Shown here: positions 28,436 through 38,186 of the stretch, one piece after another
How positions within the stretch are numbered: position 1 is the first letter of the stretch
How the letters are laid out: the number at the start of each line of letters is the position of its first letter
From: Rhynchopus sp. YZ270_cl-10
Lineage: Eukaryota > Euglenozoa > Diplonemea > Diplonemida > Diplonemidae
Length of the DNA: 64,000 nucleotides
Reading direction: 5' to 3'
Assembly (NCBI GenBank): GCA_964035575.1
Contig: OZ037836.1
Span: 682,001-746,000, forward strand
Made by a program: the position numbers and the translations under genes
Notes under the pieces: model-generated
Seen by the model: only the letters and a program-made list of their open reading frames with translations
What the model was told of the DNA's origin: nothing
Databases searched by the model: none

Positions 28436-29818
28436 CTATTCCTCGGTCAGGACTGTTTCCTCAGTAGGGCTTGCTGTGGGCATCTCTGCCCACATGCTGT
28501 TCCTCTTGACGTCGTTGGAGACCAGAAAGACGTACTTCGTCGGGTTCGTTGCTGTGGTGTCTTTGCTCTGCTTGGAGCGTTCGAGGCAGAGTAGCGCAAG
28601 GACAGCGAGAAGGCAACCGCACACGAGCGAGCCTGCGACTGTGAGCATGACCACGTTGTCCACAGGGTTGCGCTGTGTGAAGGTGATCTGCACAGACTCC
28701 TTGAACTTGTAATATACCGTATTCTTCCAAGATGTGGCATTTGCAGTCGACAACACATACAGATCCATCTCGCCCATCAGACACTCAAGCGTAACGTACA
28801 CGTAACCCTCCACTGTCACCATATTTGAAATGTGAACGCCACGTGGGTTCCATCGCCCGTACACTGCACTCAAAATTCGATCCTGCAACACTGACAGCCC
28901 AAAGGTTGTGCACTGCGGTGCGGTTGCGCTAACCGAGGAGCAGTAGAACACTGCAATGGTCCCATCCGCGAGAATGCTCAGCTGGTAGTTGACGTCTGTG
29001 GGGGCGGCAGAGTGGGTCGAGTTTTGTGACTTTGTGATCGTGCTGCTGATGTTTGCGACGTAACAACTGGCCACTCCGTAAGGCTTGCCCCCACCCTCAT
29101 AGACTCGCTGGTAGATGGCAGCGAACACATCATGATTGATGTCCCACGAATTTCCGCCGTTCATCGGGATAACCCCAATAGTATTCAAATTCGAATACAA
29201 AACAGTTGACAAGTAATAGACATGAACATTCTCCTGCACACCATCGAGCTACACGACGTGGACTGCAATGTGCACACCACCGTGAGTACCACTGCACTTC
29301 ACACCCACAATCTGCGCAACCGCGAAGTGTGACGCTGACATGCGTGTCGGGTCCTCCGGTGACGCAACGTCAACGACGAACAGCGCAGTGCCCACCCCAA
29401 CAAAAAGCATCCCAGGATGGTGTGCGATGAAAACCTCGCCACCACTGCCCGCACCGACGTCGAAGTACCTTGGGGCATCGTGCACCAACACCACCAAGGC
29501 AGACACAGCTGTGTCGTACACAGTCAGCGAGTACACATCGCTTTCGGTTTCACCCACACAGAAGACAAACGTGTCCGTCACCCCACTGGCACATTGTTGT
29601 GCATATCCACTCCTGAACTGCCCTTGAGGCACAAAGCCGGAACCACTGTACGTGTAAGCAACGTTCGAGGCGTTCCCTTCCTTTGTGGTGTTCCCATCAC
29701 CCGGGGTGGCAACAACAGTATAAGGGAATGCATCTGGTGTGCACCCCACCGGCAGCCCCTGCGACAGCACTGCTGCAGCAAAGAAGAGGACACTCTCTCT
29801 CCGGTGCGGCCACGACAT
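28436..29818 (-). pseudogene. Type I membrane protein paralog with one in-frame TAG
   Basis: Paralog of the gene at 38187-39548. From the ATG at 29816-29818 it encodes a leader (MSWPHRRESVLFFAAAVLSQ), an ectodomain, a membrane segment (VVMLTVAGSLVCGCLLAVL) and a ~48-aa tail ending in VLTEE. The frame is continuous for about 460 codons except a TAG at 29249-29251 (codon ~190), where the paralog has GAG. Roughly the first 600 bp otherwise match the paralog base for base as far as can be seen by eye. The middle of the ectodomain differs strongly, and the tail is again nearly identical. The stop must therefore be younger than the last exchange between copies. It could be a new pseudogene, a sequencing error, or a case of read-through. 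Confidence 0.75.
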
Positions 29819-29847
29819 CGTGTGGTGGGGCAGGGTTTGTCTTCCTG

Positions 29848-30228
29848 CAGCCCTGTTTCCTGTTGTGGTGTGGAGGGTTCGTTGTGCAAACGGAAATGCA
29901 ATCAGAAGGACAACAAAAAAGCAGATCAACTTTTTTTTTTTGCAATCATCATTCTTCAACACACAAAGAGGAAGTGGAGATGAACAGAAAAGGCACCATC
30001 AGGGACACAACACCGTGCCAGTCCAAACAGGCCAAGAAGTGTTGGTACACGACTCGGCAGAGCTAAACAAAAAATAAGGACTAACAAGCAGTGCGAAAGT
30101 AAACAGAAGCAAGAAACAAATACGTTAAGGTTTGGATATCTACACCTCGTCAGGATGCAGGCACAGAAGAAACGATAAAGACAGGGCTTTGCACAGGAGG
30201 GCAACCACACCATTCCAAAAAGTTCCAT
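29848..30228. repeat. R4 upstream block, copy 2
   Basis: Nearly identical to 25140-25540. It starts at 'CTGTTTCCTGTTGTGG' just 5' of the TAG-bearing paralog, so the putative promoter/5' UTR was duplicated with, or converted along with, the surface-protein genes. Confidence 0.75.
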
Positions 30229-30320
30229 TGTATACAGAAGAGCTTAACTAAGAAGTAGGGGGGTTTCCCACAACACCCATCGTCTTATCTTAGGAAATGT
30301 CTTAGCTGAGGTCATAGTGA
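30229..30320. repeat. Partial MITE-like element (CATG family)
   Basis: The left half of the element seen whole at 25545-25739 (GTATACAGAAGAGCTTAACT). Its right end is missing. It follows R4 directly, as in copy 1. Confidence 0.6.
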
Positions 30321-30895
30321 AAATCAGGGTATTATATACGTATAGTAAAACTGGTCAGGCTGACCAGTTTTTGAAATTTTTGGGGGGAAAAAAAAAAAAA
30401 AAAAAAGAAGTGGGCTGGGTTTTTTTGGGGTTTCAGGACCACTTCTTCCACCCACCCAAAATCCTGCCGCACGAAAAGGAAGAAAAGAGGGAAAAAATTA
30501 TGCCCGAGCCTCCGAATTGGTCAAACGCCGAAGGAAAAGGAAGCATGCAGCATGGCGAAATAATAAAAGTAGCGTACCGTGCGCCTGCGGCGCAAGCTTG
30601 CAACCCACCCTTCCCATGACATAGTTTGGCAGTAAAAATGTGCAATTTTAAGCGCATTTTTTTTAAATGTTGCGTACCGTGGCTTCGCTTTGGGTGCCAT
30701 GGCCGCCCTTTCTTTGTTGTAAATGTACTGAGGTTACTGACAGTTCGTGTGCCTGGCCATAGAGTTGGATAACCGAGGAATTCTCACATTCCGCCGGAGG
30801 CCCCCAACTTGAGCTGGGTTGGGGACCCGGGCTCGACCGAGTTTCAACGAAAACCCCCGAAACCTATATAATCCCCTGGTGAAAATCTACCCAAA
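30321..30895. other. Intergenic, no gene seen
   Basis: Contains an A-run (30389-30406), AT-rich stretches, and a GC-rich patch at 30780-30840 with local pairing (CCCCAAC / GTTGGGG). A 100-codon open frame begins at 30317 but is mostly low-complexity Lys/Glu and is not supported. Confidence 0.5.
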
Positions 30896-31010
30896 AAATC
30901 TTAACGTACACTCTCTGTTGATTCTAAAACGGGGGAGGGTAAAAAAGGCGTGAAAGGTAAATTGGGGAAGAGGTTGAAAAGTTGGAACGCTTCCTCACCC
31001 CAGATCACAC
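30896..31010. repeat. R1 repeat, copy
   Basis: About 113 bp from 'CTTAACGTACACTCTC' to 'CACCCCAGATCACAC'. Almost identical copies are at 31298-31413 and 59873-59985. R1 neighbours R2 in all three places. Confidence 0.8.
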
Positions 31011-31080
31011 TACAATACAAAGGTTTGGGTTTGAATAGGGTGGGTTCTTCTGACGATGAAACCTACTCCCTTCTAAACTT

Positions 31081-31297
31081 TCTTTTTTTTTTTTTTTTTT
31101 TTTTTGAAAAATAAATAAAACTCCTCTCGAAATTGTTCAAGATTGAACTGAGAGAAAGAAGAAACCCCAAACCCTCCCAGACCAAACGGTCTAACCTGTT
31201 GTATTGACATAGTGTGTGGGGAGAATGAGGAGCACAAGAATCGTCTTCGCGCATACTAAAAGATTTCCTACGATATGTCACAAGTGTCATGTCACCG
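31081..31297 (-). repeat. R2 SINE-like repeat, copy 1
   Basis: On the minus strand this reads from GGTGACATGACACTTGTG to an A-rich end (TTTATTTATTTTTC then A~20), the layout of a poly(A)-tailed retroposon. Copies at 35908-36119 and 59985-60195 are nearly identical over ~200 bp and in the same orientation. No convincing tRNA A/B box was recognised, so the parent RNA is unknown. Confidence 0.7.
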
Positions 31298-31413
31298 AAA
31301 AATCTTAACGTACACTCTCTGTTGATTCTAAAACGGGGGAGGGTAAAAAAGGCGTGAAAGGTAAATTGGGGAAGAGGTTGAAAAGTTGGAACGCTTCCTC
31401 ACCCCAGATCACA
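31298..31413. repeat. R1 repeat, copy
   Basis: Directly abuts the 5' end of the R2 copy. R1-R2-R1 together make an alternating block at 30896-31413. Confidence 0.8.
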
Positions 31414-32924
31414 CCCAGGACCCTTGGGACCCTCAAGGGACGCTACGCGAAAAAACTTCTTCAGCGAAACGGGATGATCCATCCAGGAGCGCGGGAGGAG
31501 CTCTGGCCCGAAATTGTTCTGTGTGGCTGCAAATAAATAGAGTAACTGCGTAAGGCACGTAATGCAGGGATTGAGATAAAAATGATATATGATGGCCCGA
31601 AGTCTCGCGTGCTTCGTCACTTTCCTTAGATACGTTCTTGCAACGCAGCAGCTGCGTAGGATACCACAAAGGCATTGTTCCGATGATGAAAATCCCCCAA
31701 CAGTAATTTAGGCACGCACGTTGTAGTGTTCACGTAATGAGCATGGTGTAGACCGGGTGCGTGAGAGATTGGACGATGGTCGTATTCACGAGTCTGGGTG
31801 CGGCAAAAGGATCGGCCCTGCAAAACAAGTGAACTTCTAACGGTCACCAGTTGTCTCTCTTGGAAAACAACAGTCCAGGTTGCCTCAACATCGCTAGCTG
31901 TGGTTTAGAAGCTTGCCTATATTTTGCAATCGGCGTCGAGTAATCGCTGTCGTGCGTCGGAAATCGCTTCGTCTACTATTTCGATGTTCCTGCACAACGG
32001 AGCGGAGGCTCTCTCTCTCGACTTCTTGTTGCTGCCTGCTCATCTTTGGTGTTGTACAGTGTCGGGGCACTCCGCGAAAACGCCAGCTTCGACATCTACT
32101 ACGATGCATGACGTTATTCCTGGTGTGGACTTGCGATTTCGTGTCCATGAAAATGCGGCTGTACAAGGTCACCCCACGCGTTGTACCCTCTGATTTCGTC
32201 AGTTTTGTCGAGCTTGGTCGCTTGCTCCCAAGGAAGCTTGTTGTATGCCCGCACGTAGTATTTCCACGTGTCATCTCCCATCACGAGGGCCGGCTGAATC
32301 GGTAACGCCCGTGTTTCTGAGAAGTGAAACTGCCCAGGTGTTCTCTGCAGCATCAACGTCCATTGTTCTTTGTTCTGTTGTCTTCCACCTCACCATGCGT
32401 ATCAATCTTCAGGGCTTCAGCAATGGAGACCTCTCTCGGAGGGCTTACAGTAAACTTTGCTGAGTACTTCACCTCTTAAACGAGAACCCTCAAAAGTTGC
32501 CTACTCCGGAGGACTTCGGTCGACAAAAGGTTTCCTCATCTTGAGGACTGCCGAATAGTGGCCTCCTCTAGGGGATTTCAGTCAAACAAAATACAGCATC
32601 GGCAGTAAGGTCACCACAAGTAAGTACTCCGCATTTCATGTAAACGAACTTGTATCCTCACGGGGAAGTCCTCGAAGGCGTCGGTCGTGGTCGCGAGCAG
32701 GTTGACGTCTCTCTGAAGCAGGTGGGCTTCTGTGGAGCTGTTGCTGCTGGTATGCACGGAAGCAGATAAGCGGCCCCCGCAGCTGGGTGGGAAGGTGTAG
32801 TGCCTGGTAAGTTCTTGTTGCAGACATCCTTCGGAGTGCTCACCCCGTCGTCCGTGAGTCTGTGTAGTAATGGTAGTAGTTGTCTCCAAGGAGCGCTCCC
32901 CTGCAGAAAAGATGGGTGTGCTTG
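31414..32924. other. Decayed or unassigned DNA upstream of the repeat block
   Basis: Contains the hairpin-motif relative at ~31585-31612 (CCGAAGTCTCGCGTGCTTCG). Two minus-strand frames (31894-32274 and 32114-32356) are more complex than random; one includes GDDTWKYYVRAYNKLPW. They overlap in different frames and show no recognised family. They may be remains of a host gene next to the EF-2 relic. Confidence 0.35.
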
Positions 32925-33560
32925 TTCGTCAGACACTTCGGTGATGGTCTCACGAAACGACGCAACGGCTCGTAGATCTTCCACTTGACACAGTCATGTA
33001 GTCCTCCTGAAGATTCTTCAGACAGATATCAAAGCGAAGCTCTCCCGCTCCGGCGATGGTGTGTTCTCCCGACTCCTCAATCGAGCACTGCATAAGCGGG
33101 TCGGACTTCGGCAGACGCTTCAGTCCCTCAACAAGCTTGGGTAGGTCGGCGGGGGAGGAGCACTCCACAGCGACACGCACAGCGGGCGATACAGTGTACT
33201 TCATGTCCTTCAGGGGGTAGCACTCGCTCTCCTTCTCGTCGGTTGGTCGCAGTCTTCACAAATGTTACCACAGGGCACGTCCTCAACACGGCCTCCTGGT
33301 AACGCTCCATTCTGAGCAGGGTACAATCGCTGCGGCGCTGGATGTTCTTCACAGCCATGTCCTTCTTGGTTTCGGATTTGTAGTTGGGACCCCTGGTGCG
33401 TGCCTTCTGTCCGTCCTTGATCTTCCCAGAGAAAGACACGACCGAAACGCGGTGAAATGTGTCTTGTCTGCCGCGGAAACATCTTCGACACGTACATGAA
33501 TAGGGCGGAGGGTGATCAGTGCGACGGGGTCGTAGTTCTGCAGTCCCTGGAAATAGTTGA
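32925..33560 (-). pseudogene. EF2: Elongation factor 2 (EF-2) pseudogene fragment
   Basis: Minus-strand pieces match the central part of eukaryotic/archaeal EF-2, the ribosomal translocation GTPase, in the right order: MYVSKMFP then GRVF (33497 downward), [37 protein letters not shown] (33204 downward), [32 protein letters not shown], and [12 protein letters not shown] (~32960). The pieces lie in at least two frames, with shifts near 33430 and 33220-33330. The GTPase domain upstream and the conserved domains IV-V downstream are not recognisable. This is a dead partial copy of a host housekeeping gene, mildly diverged. The active gene must lie elsewhere. Confidence 0.85.
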
Positions 33561-34303
33561 CTGCACGGTAGAAGGTGCAGAAACTTTTCGACATCCGCAC
33601 ACCCCTTTTGGACTTCGGTGCATGTGGCACAGGCTCCAAAAAACCGCTTGCCATCATAGTTGAAAGTATGATGAGGCACACTGTCTCGTGAAGTCGATGT
33701 TGTAGTTTGGCAGGAAACGTAACTTTTTTGAATCCTGTCGTCTGTGTCGAGGACCTTAATCGACGGTACGAAGGAAAATGCCTGGACATCCTTGTGTTGA
33801 AACCATCTGGGCAGTAAAGCCTGTTGATGTCTGACACCGGTGGCCACGCAGGGCAGTCTGAGAGGATGCCGCCTTGGAAGTCGAGGGCGGTTCCTTCACA
33901 GGTCGCCGTTTGCGAGTGTCGCGCTCTGTGCACTTGAGTGGGCTTGGGTGGTCAGATGGGGTGGTCGGAGAAGGGAGCTGGCTGCCACCTCTAGGTACTG
34001 CGAGACAAACTTCTCTGGGGTGCGGGTGATTGTAAATGTACTGTGTCCGTGTTGGCAGATCTGGACAGCACATCCGGGAATCTCCACGTAACTGCTGTCC
34101 TCTGTGTATATCCCAGCATTTGAAGGCCTTTCGAAATTAATGCCAAACCCCGTAGGCCGGATGATGTCGTCAAAAAACGCTGACTGAACCCCTAAGGCTG
34201 ACTCTGGGCTGCGCGCAAAACAGCGTCGTAGAGCACGTTTTTCGCATACGCAGCGCGTGTGGGTGTTGTAACTGGCAGCATCTTCACAGACCAAAACTCC
34301 AAA
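33561..34303. other. Decayed coding-like DNA next to the EF-2 relic
   Basis: Minus-strand frames (33896-34294 and 33349-33933) have balanced amino acid use, for example FGINFERPSNAGIYTEDSSY, but no recognised family and no conserved start. They could belong to the same broken gene or to another relic. Confidence 0.3.
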
Positions 34304-34410
34304 GGGTGCCCTTCTTATAGGGACTTGAAACCCAAGTCAGCAGAGTGACCTTCCTTTTAGGGACTAGAACACGGCAGACCGGCGAGGGGTGCCCTTCTTA
34401 TAGGGACATT
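34304..34410. repeat. Three-copy short repeat
   Basis: GGTGCCCTTCTTATAGGGAC occurs near 34304 and 34388, with a diverged copy near 34348 (GTGACCTTCCTTTTAGGGAC). It forms the left shoulder of the minisatellite. Confidence 0.6.
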
Positions 34411-34491
34411 TGTCGGAGCGGCGAAAGAGTGTAGAATCAGGGGTTCCGCTACCGTATAATATTCAATTTGGTTGAGGGTCGAAGGTGTGGA

Positions 34492-35842
34492 AATAAACAA
34501 CAAATGGTTCTTATACCAAAGTTGTTGTGGCGGCGTAAGTGTATAAAATAAACAACAAGAGGTTCTTATACCTAGTTGTTGTAGCGGCGTAAGTGTTGAA
34601 AATAAACAACAAGAGGTTCTTATACCTAGTTGTTGTAGCGGTGCATGTGTATAAAATAAACAACAAGAGGTTCTTATACCTAGTTGTTGTAGCGGCGTAA
34701 GTGTATAAAATAAACAACAAGAGGTTCTTATACCTAGTTGTTGTAGCGGCGTAAGTGTTGAAAATAAACAACAAGAGGTTCTTATACCTAGTTGTTGTAG
34801 CGGTGCATGTGTATAAAATAAACAACAAGAGGTTCTTATACCTAGTTGTTGTGGCGGCGTAAGTGTATAAAATAAACAACAAGAGGTTCTTATACCTAGT
34901 TGTTGTAGCGGCGTAAGTGTTGAAAATAAACAACAAGAGGTTCTTATACCTAGTTGTTGTAGCGGTGCATGTGTATAAAATAAACAACAAGAGGTTCTTA
35001 TACCTAGTTGTTGTGGCGGCGTAAGTGTTGAAAATAAACAACAAGAGGTTCTTATACCTAGTTGTTGTGGCGGCGTAAGTGTATAAAATAAACAACAAGA
35101 GGTTCTTATACCTAGTTGTTGTAGCGGCGTAAGTGTTGAAAATAAACAACAAGAGGTTCTTATACCTAGTTGTTGTGGCGGCGTAAGTGTTGAAAATAAA
35201 CAACAAGAGGTTCTTATACCTAGTTGTTGTAGCGGCGTAAGTGTTGAAAATAAACAACAAGAGGTTCTTATACCATGTTGTTGTAGCGGTGCATGTGTAT
35301 AAAATAAACAACAAGAGGTTCTTATACCTAGTTGTTGTGGCGGCGTAGGTGTAGACAATAAACAACAAGAGGTTCTTATACCAAAGTTGTTGTGGCGGCG
35401 TAAGTGTATAAAATAAACAACAAGAGGTTCTTATACCTAGTTGTTGTGGCGGCGTAAGTGTATAAAATAAACAACAAGAGGTTCTTATACCTAGTTGTTG
35501 TGGCGGCGTAAGTGTTGAAAATAAACAACAAGAGGTTCTTATACCTAGTTGTTGTGGCGGCGTAAGTGTTGAAAATAAACAACAAGAGGTTCTTATACCT
35601 AGTTGTTGTGGCGGCGTAAGTGTATAAAATAAACAACAAGAGGTTCTTATACCAAAGTTGCTGTGGCGGCGTAAGTGTATAAAATAGACAACAAGAGGTT
35701 CTTATACCTAGTTGTTGTGGCGGCGTAAGTGTTGAAAATAAACAACAAGAGGTTCTTATACCTAGTTGTTGTGGCGGCGTAGGTGTAGAAAATAAACAAC
35801 AAATGGTTCTTATACCAAAGTTGTTGTGGCGGCGCAGGTGTC
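34492..35842. repeat. 54-bp minisatellite, ~25 copies
   Basis: The unit runs from CAACAAGAGGTTCTTATACC through TAGTTGTTGTRGCGGCGTAA to GTGTATAAAATAAA. Variants carry GTGTTGAAAATAAA or GCGGTGCATGTG. A few units have ACCAAAGTTG in place of ACCTAGTTG and are 55 bp long. Each unit contains CAACAA and TTGTTG arms. Because 54 is a multiple of 3 and the unit lacks stops in two minus frames, frames of 285-333 codons appear (LGIRTSCCLFSTLTPLQQ period). These are by-products, since the 55-bp units shift them. Confidence 0.9.
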
Positions 35843-35907
35843 CTCGTACGACGGAGAAGCGTCATGACAGTGAGAATACCTCACTTGTTCACATGTTCTG
35901 TACTTCA

Positions 35908-36119
35908 TTTTTTTTTTTTTTTTTTGAAAAATAAATAAAACTCCTCTCGAAATTGTTCAAGATTGAACTGAGAGAAAGAAGAAACCCCAAACCCTCCCAG
36001 ACCAAACGGTCTAACCTGTTGTATTGACATAGTGTGTGGGGAGAATGAGGAGCACAAGAATCGTCTTCGCGCATACTAAAAGATTTCCTACGATATGTCA
36101 CAAGTGTCATGTCACCGAA
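35908..36119 (-). repeat. R2 SINE-like repeat, copy 2
   Basis: Near-identical to 31081-31297. It starts (plus strand) with a T-run after CTGTACTTCA and ends at TGTCACCGAAA followed by an A-run. It sits directly right of the minisatellite. Confidence 0.7.
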
Positions 36120-36184
36120 AAAAAAAAAATCCTCCGAGATCTTACTAAGATCTTAGTACTTCCTCAAAATAATTAAAATAATAT

Positions 36185-36350
36185 GTTCCCTTCCTTCAAA
36201 ACTTCACACACAACGCTTTTGGTTTTTGGGAGACACACAAAAGGTTCCAGGTTCTATGATAAGCACGGAACCACCCCGCACCTGTTTGTCATATTGTTTC
36301 CCGTGCAATACATGAAAAAATGTTTCGCACTCGAAACAAGGGAAATAATG
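36185..36350. repeat. R3 dispersed repeat, partial copy 3
   Basis: Matches the first half of R3 (CTTCAAAACTTCACACACAA to CGAAACAAGGGAAA). Beyond 36350 it diverges. A short AGATCTTAGT patch at 36138-36180 resembles MITE pieces elsewhere. Confidence 0.65.
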
Positions 36351-36599
36351 ACAGCACAGGTGCAGGGGCTTTTTGAATTTGATGCGTTTTTATTTTTTTC
36401 TGATTTATGACAAAGTACAAGGTATGTAAGAAGTGCAACACGCCGATTGGCTGTGTGCATGTATGCATGCCCCAGAGGGAGGGATCAGAGCGACGTCATA
36501 AGAAACGCCACGTCGAGCGTGGCAGAGATATCGTCAGAAGATCACATGAAAACGTTAGCAAGCATCCAGTACTCGATCCACTAAGAGAGCACTAGAGCA

Positions 36600-37470
36600 C
36601 TACTTAAGCGAAAAAACTCACTAACATTCATGGAACAGAGGGGGGGAAGGGTGCGCATGGCACCGTGAAAGAAACACGAAAAAAGACACCCGAGCAACTC
36701 TGTCCTACGAGAGACCACAAGATCACTTCCCAGGACAAGCGAGCCCATCAGTGCTCTGTCCAATCCACGAGATCAACCACGATCTTAACATAAGTACCAC
36801 AGGTACAGACTCATTTGACTTCATGCAGCAAAGAAGAGAGAGCAAACAGGGTGCAAACAGCACGGCGAGAGCATAAATAATAAAAACCGCCGTTCGTCTT
36901 TTGTTTAGTTGGTACGCTACCCACGTCATACACGTTTTCAAAAACACCCAGAATGGATGTCAAAAAGGAAATAACCCTTAACCTGAAGTACAGAAATGAG
37001 GTGAGTGCACAAAAATAGGGGGAATAAACAAAAATTCTCAGATGTTTTAATCATTTCCCACAAAGTATTTGTCCTGATATAAAAAAAAACATCCGAGCAT
37101 CAAATACTCAAGTCAAGCAAGAGACCACAAGAACTCTAATCTCGAACCCATCAAAGACGAGCCCATCCGGCACTCAGTCTCATCACCAGGGCTCGACCAA
37201 GAACTCTACTCAAGCAGGACCACCAAGTACAAACTCATTAATGTCCACGACGCAGGAAAAACAAACATAGTGAAAACAGCACAGAGAAACAAACATGAAC
37301 AACTTTTGCAACAACAAACACTCACAATCCACACAAGACTACAAGAGCTCTACATGACAGACGAGCCCATCCGGCACTCAATCTCATCACCAGGAACTCT
37401 ACTCAAGCAGGACTACCAAGTACAAATTCATTAATATTGTAACAGCACAACGGCTGAGTCTGACCAAGCA
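36600..37470. repeat. Diverged tandem-like repeat block
   Basis: The phrase 'GACGAGCCCATCCGGCACTC' occurs near 37157 and 37358, with a looser version near 36735 (GCGAGCCCATCAGTGCTC). Each is followed by ATCTCATCACCAG-like and CAAGTACAAAYTCATTAAT-like text. Spacing is 200-420 bp. There is no open frame of note. Confidence 0.5.
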
Positions 37471-37514
37471 GGTAAGACAATCAAGCATAATTGAGGAGAA
37501 AAAAGCAGGGAACG

Positions 37515-38160
37515 GAGTGGGAAGCTTTTTGATAAAAATGAGCGAACACAAAAAACCAGCGCGTGTGGGAGAAATACTACGGGTGTCAATAACTATCTTC
37601 GCCCACACACAGGAAAAACGGGAAACGAAACAGGGGGAGAGTTTGTCAGTTGTACGCTTCCACGTTTGACCTATAAAAAAAACAGGAGAAGAAAACCATT
37701 CTGATTCAAAGTGGTGTTTGCGTTTTGGGTACGGTGCGGAGAAAGTGTCACATGTCGTTCCCTCACCCCCCCTTCTTGTAGTTGCTTGATACGTTGACGC
37801 TTCCACACACACTAAAAATCACTGTTGGGTGGTGGTGTTGCGGAGCACGGTTGGGTGAGTGAACGACGTGACACTTCCCGCTCACAAAGTAGTGTGCGTA
37901 AAAATAAAATCTGTTCGATAAAAGCAAGCGCGAGCTTGTTGTTGTATCTTGTTCATCTCGAACTAAGATCTTAGCTTTCCCTCACATCTTAAACAGGGGT
38001 TTCACCCACATCTGAGGTAAGATCTTCTGTATTTACCAACACAACCACAATGATCAAGCGTGACGACAACAAAATAAAAGCAAAGAAGAATAAATTGAGG
38101 TTTTGGGGTGGGGAGAATAACAACAGTTCCAAGTCACGGCCGGTTGGGAAAGCGGGTGCA
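37515..38160. repeat. Patchwork of R3, R5 and MITE fragments
   Basis: An R3 piece (37515-37560) is interrupted by an R5 block (37585-37665) and resumes at 37680-37750. Another R3 piece is at 37895-37960. The right half of the CATG MITE is at 37970-38035. The 'AACAACAGTTCC' leader is at 38052-38130. This layering records successive insertions. Confidence 0.55.
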
Positions 38161-38186
38161 CTAAGCCACTGCCACTACGCACTTCT

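Noticed and set aside
29249-29251. Stop-codon reassignment (TAG as sense)
   Set aside because: Only one in-frame TAG was seen, in one of two near-identical copies, and no other gene in the window uses TAG internally. A point mutation is simpler.
30780-30840. tRNA-like GC-rich patch
   Set aside because: No cloverleaf could be fitted, and there is no T-arm GGTTCRANNCC text. No tRNA was found elsewhere by eye.
34357-35368. Frames of 285-333 codons across the 54-bp array
   Set aside because: They merely translate the tandem unit in two frames and are broken where units are 55 bp. No start or family evidence.
34492-35842. CRISPR array
   Set aside because: Units are contiguous 54-bp tandem repeats without unique spacers, in a eukaryotic context.
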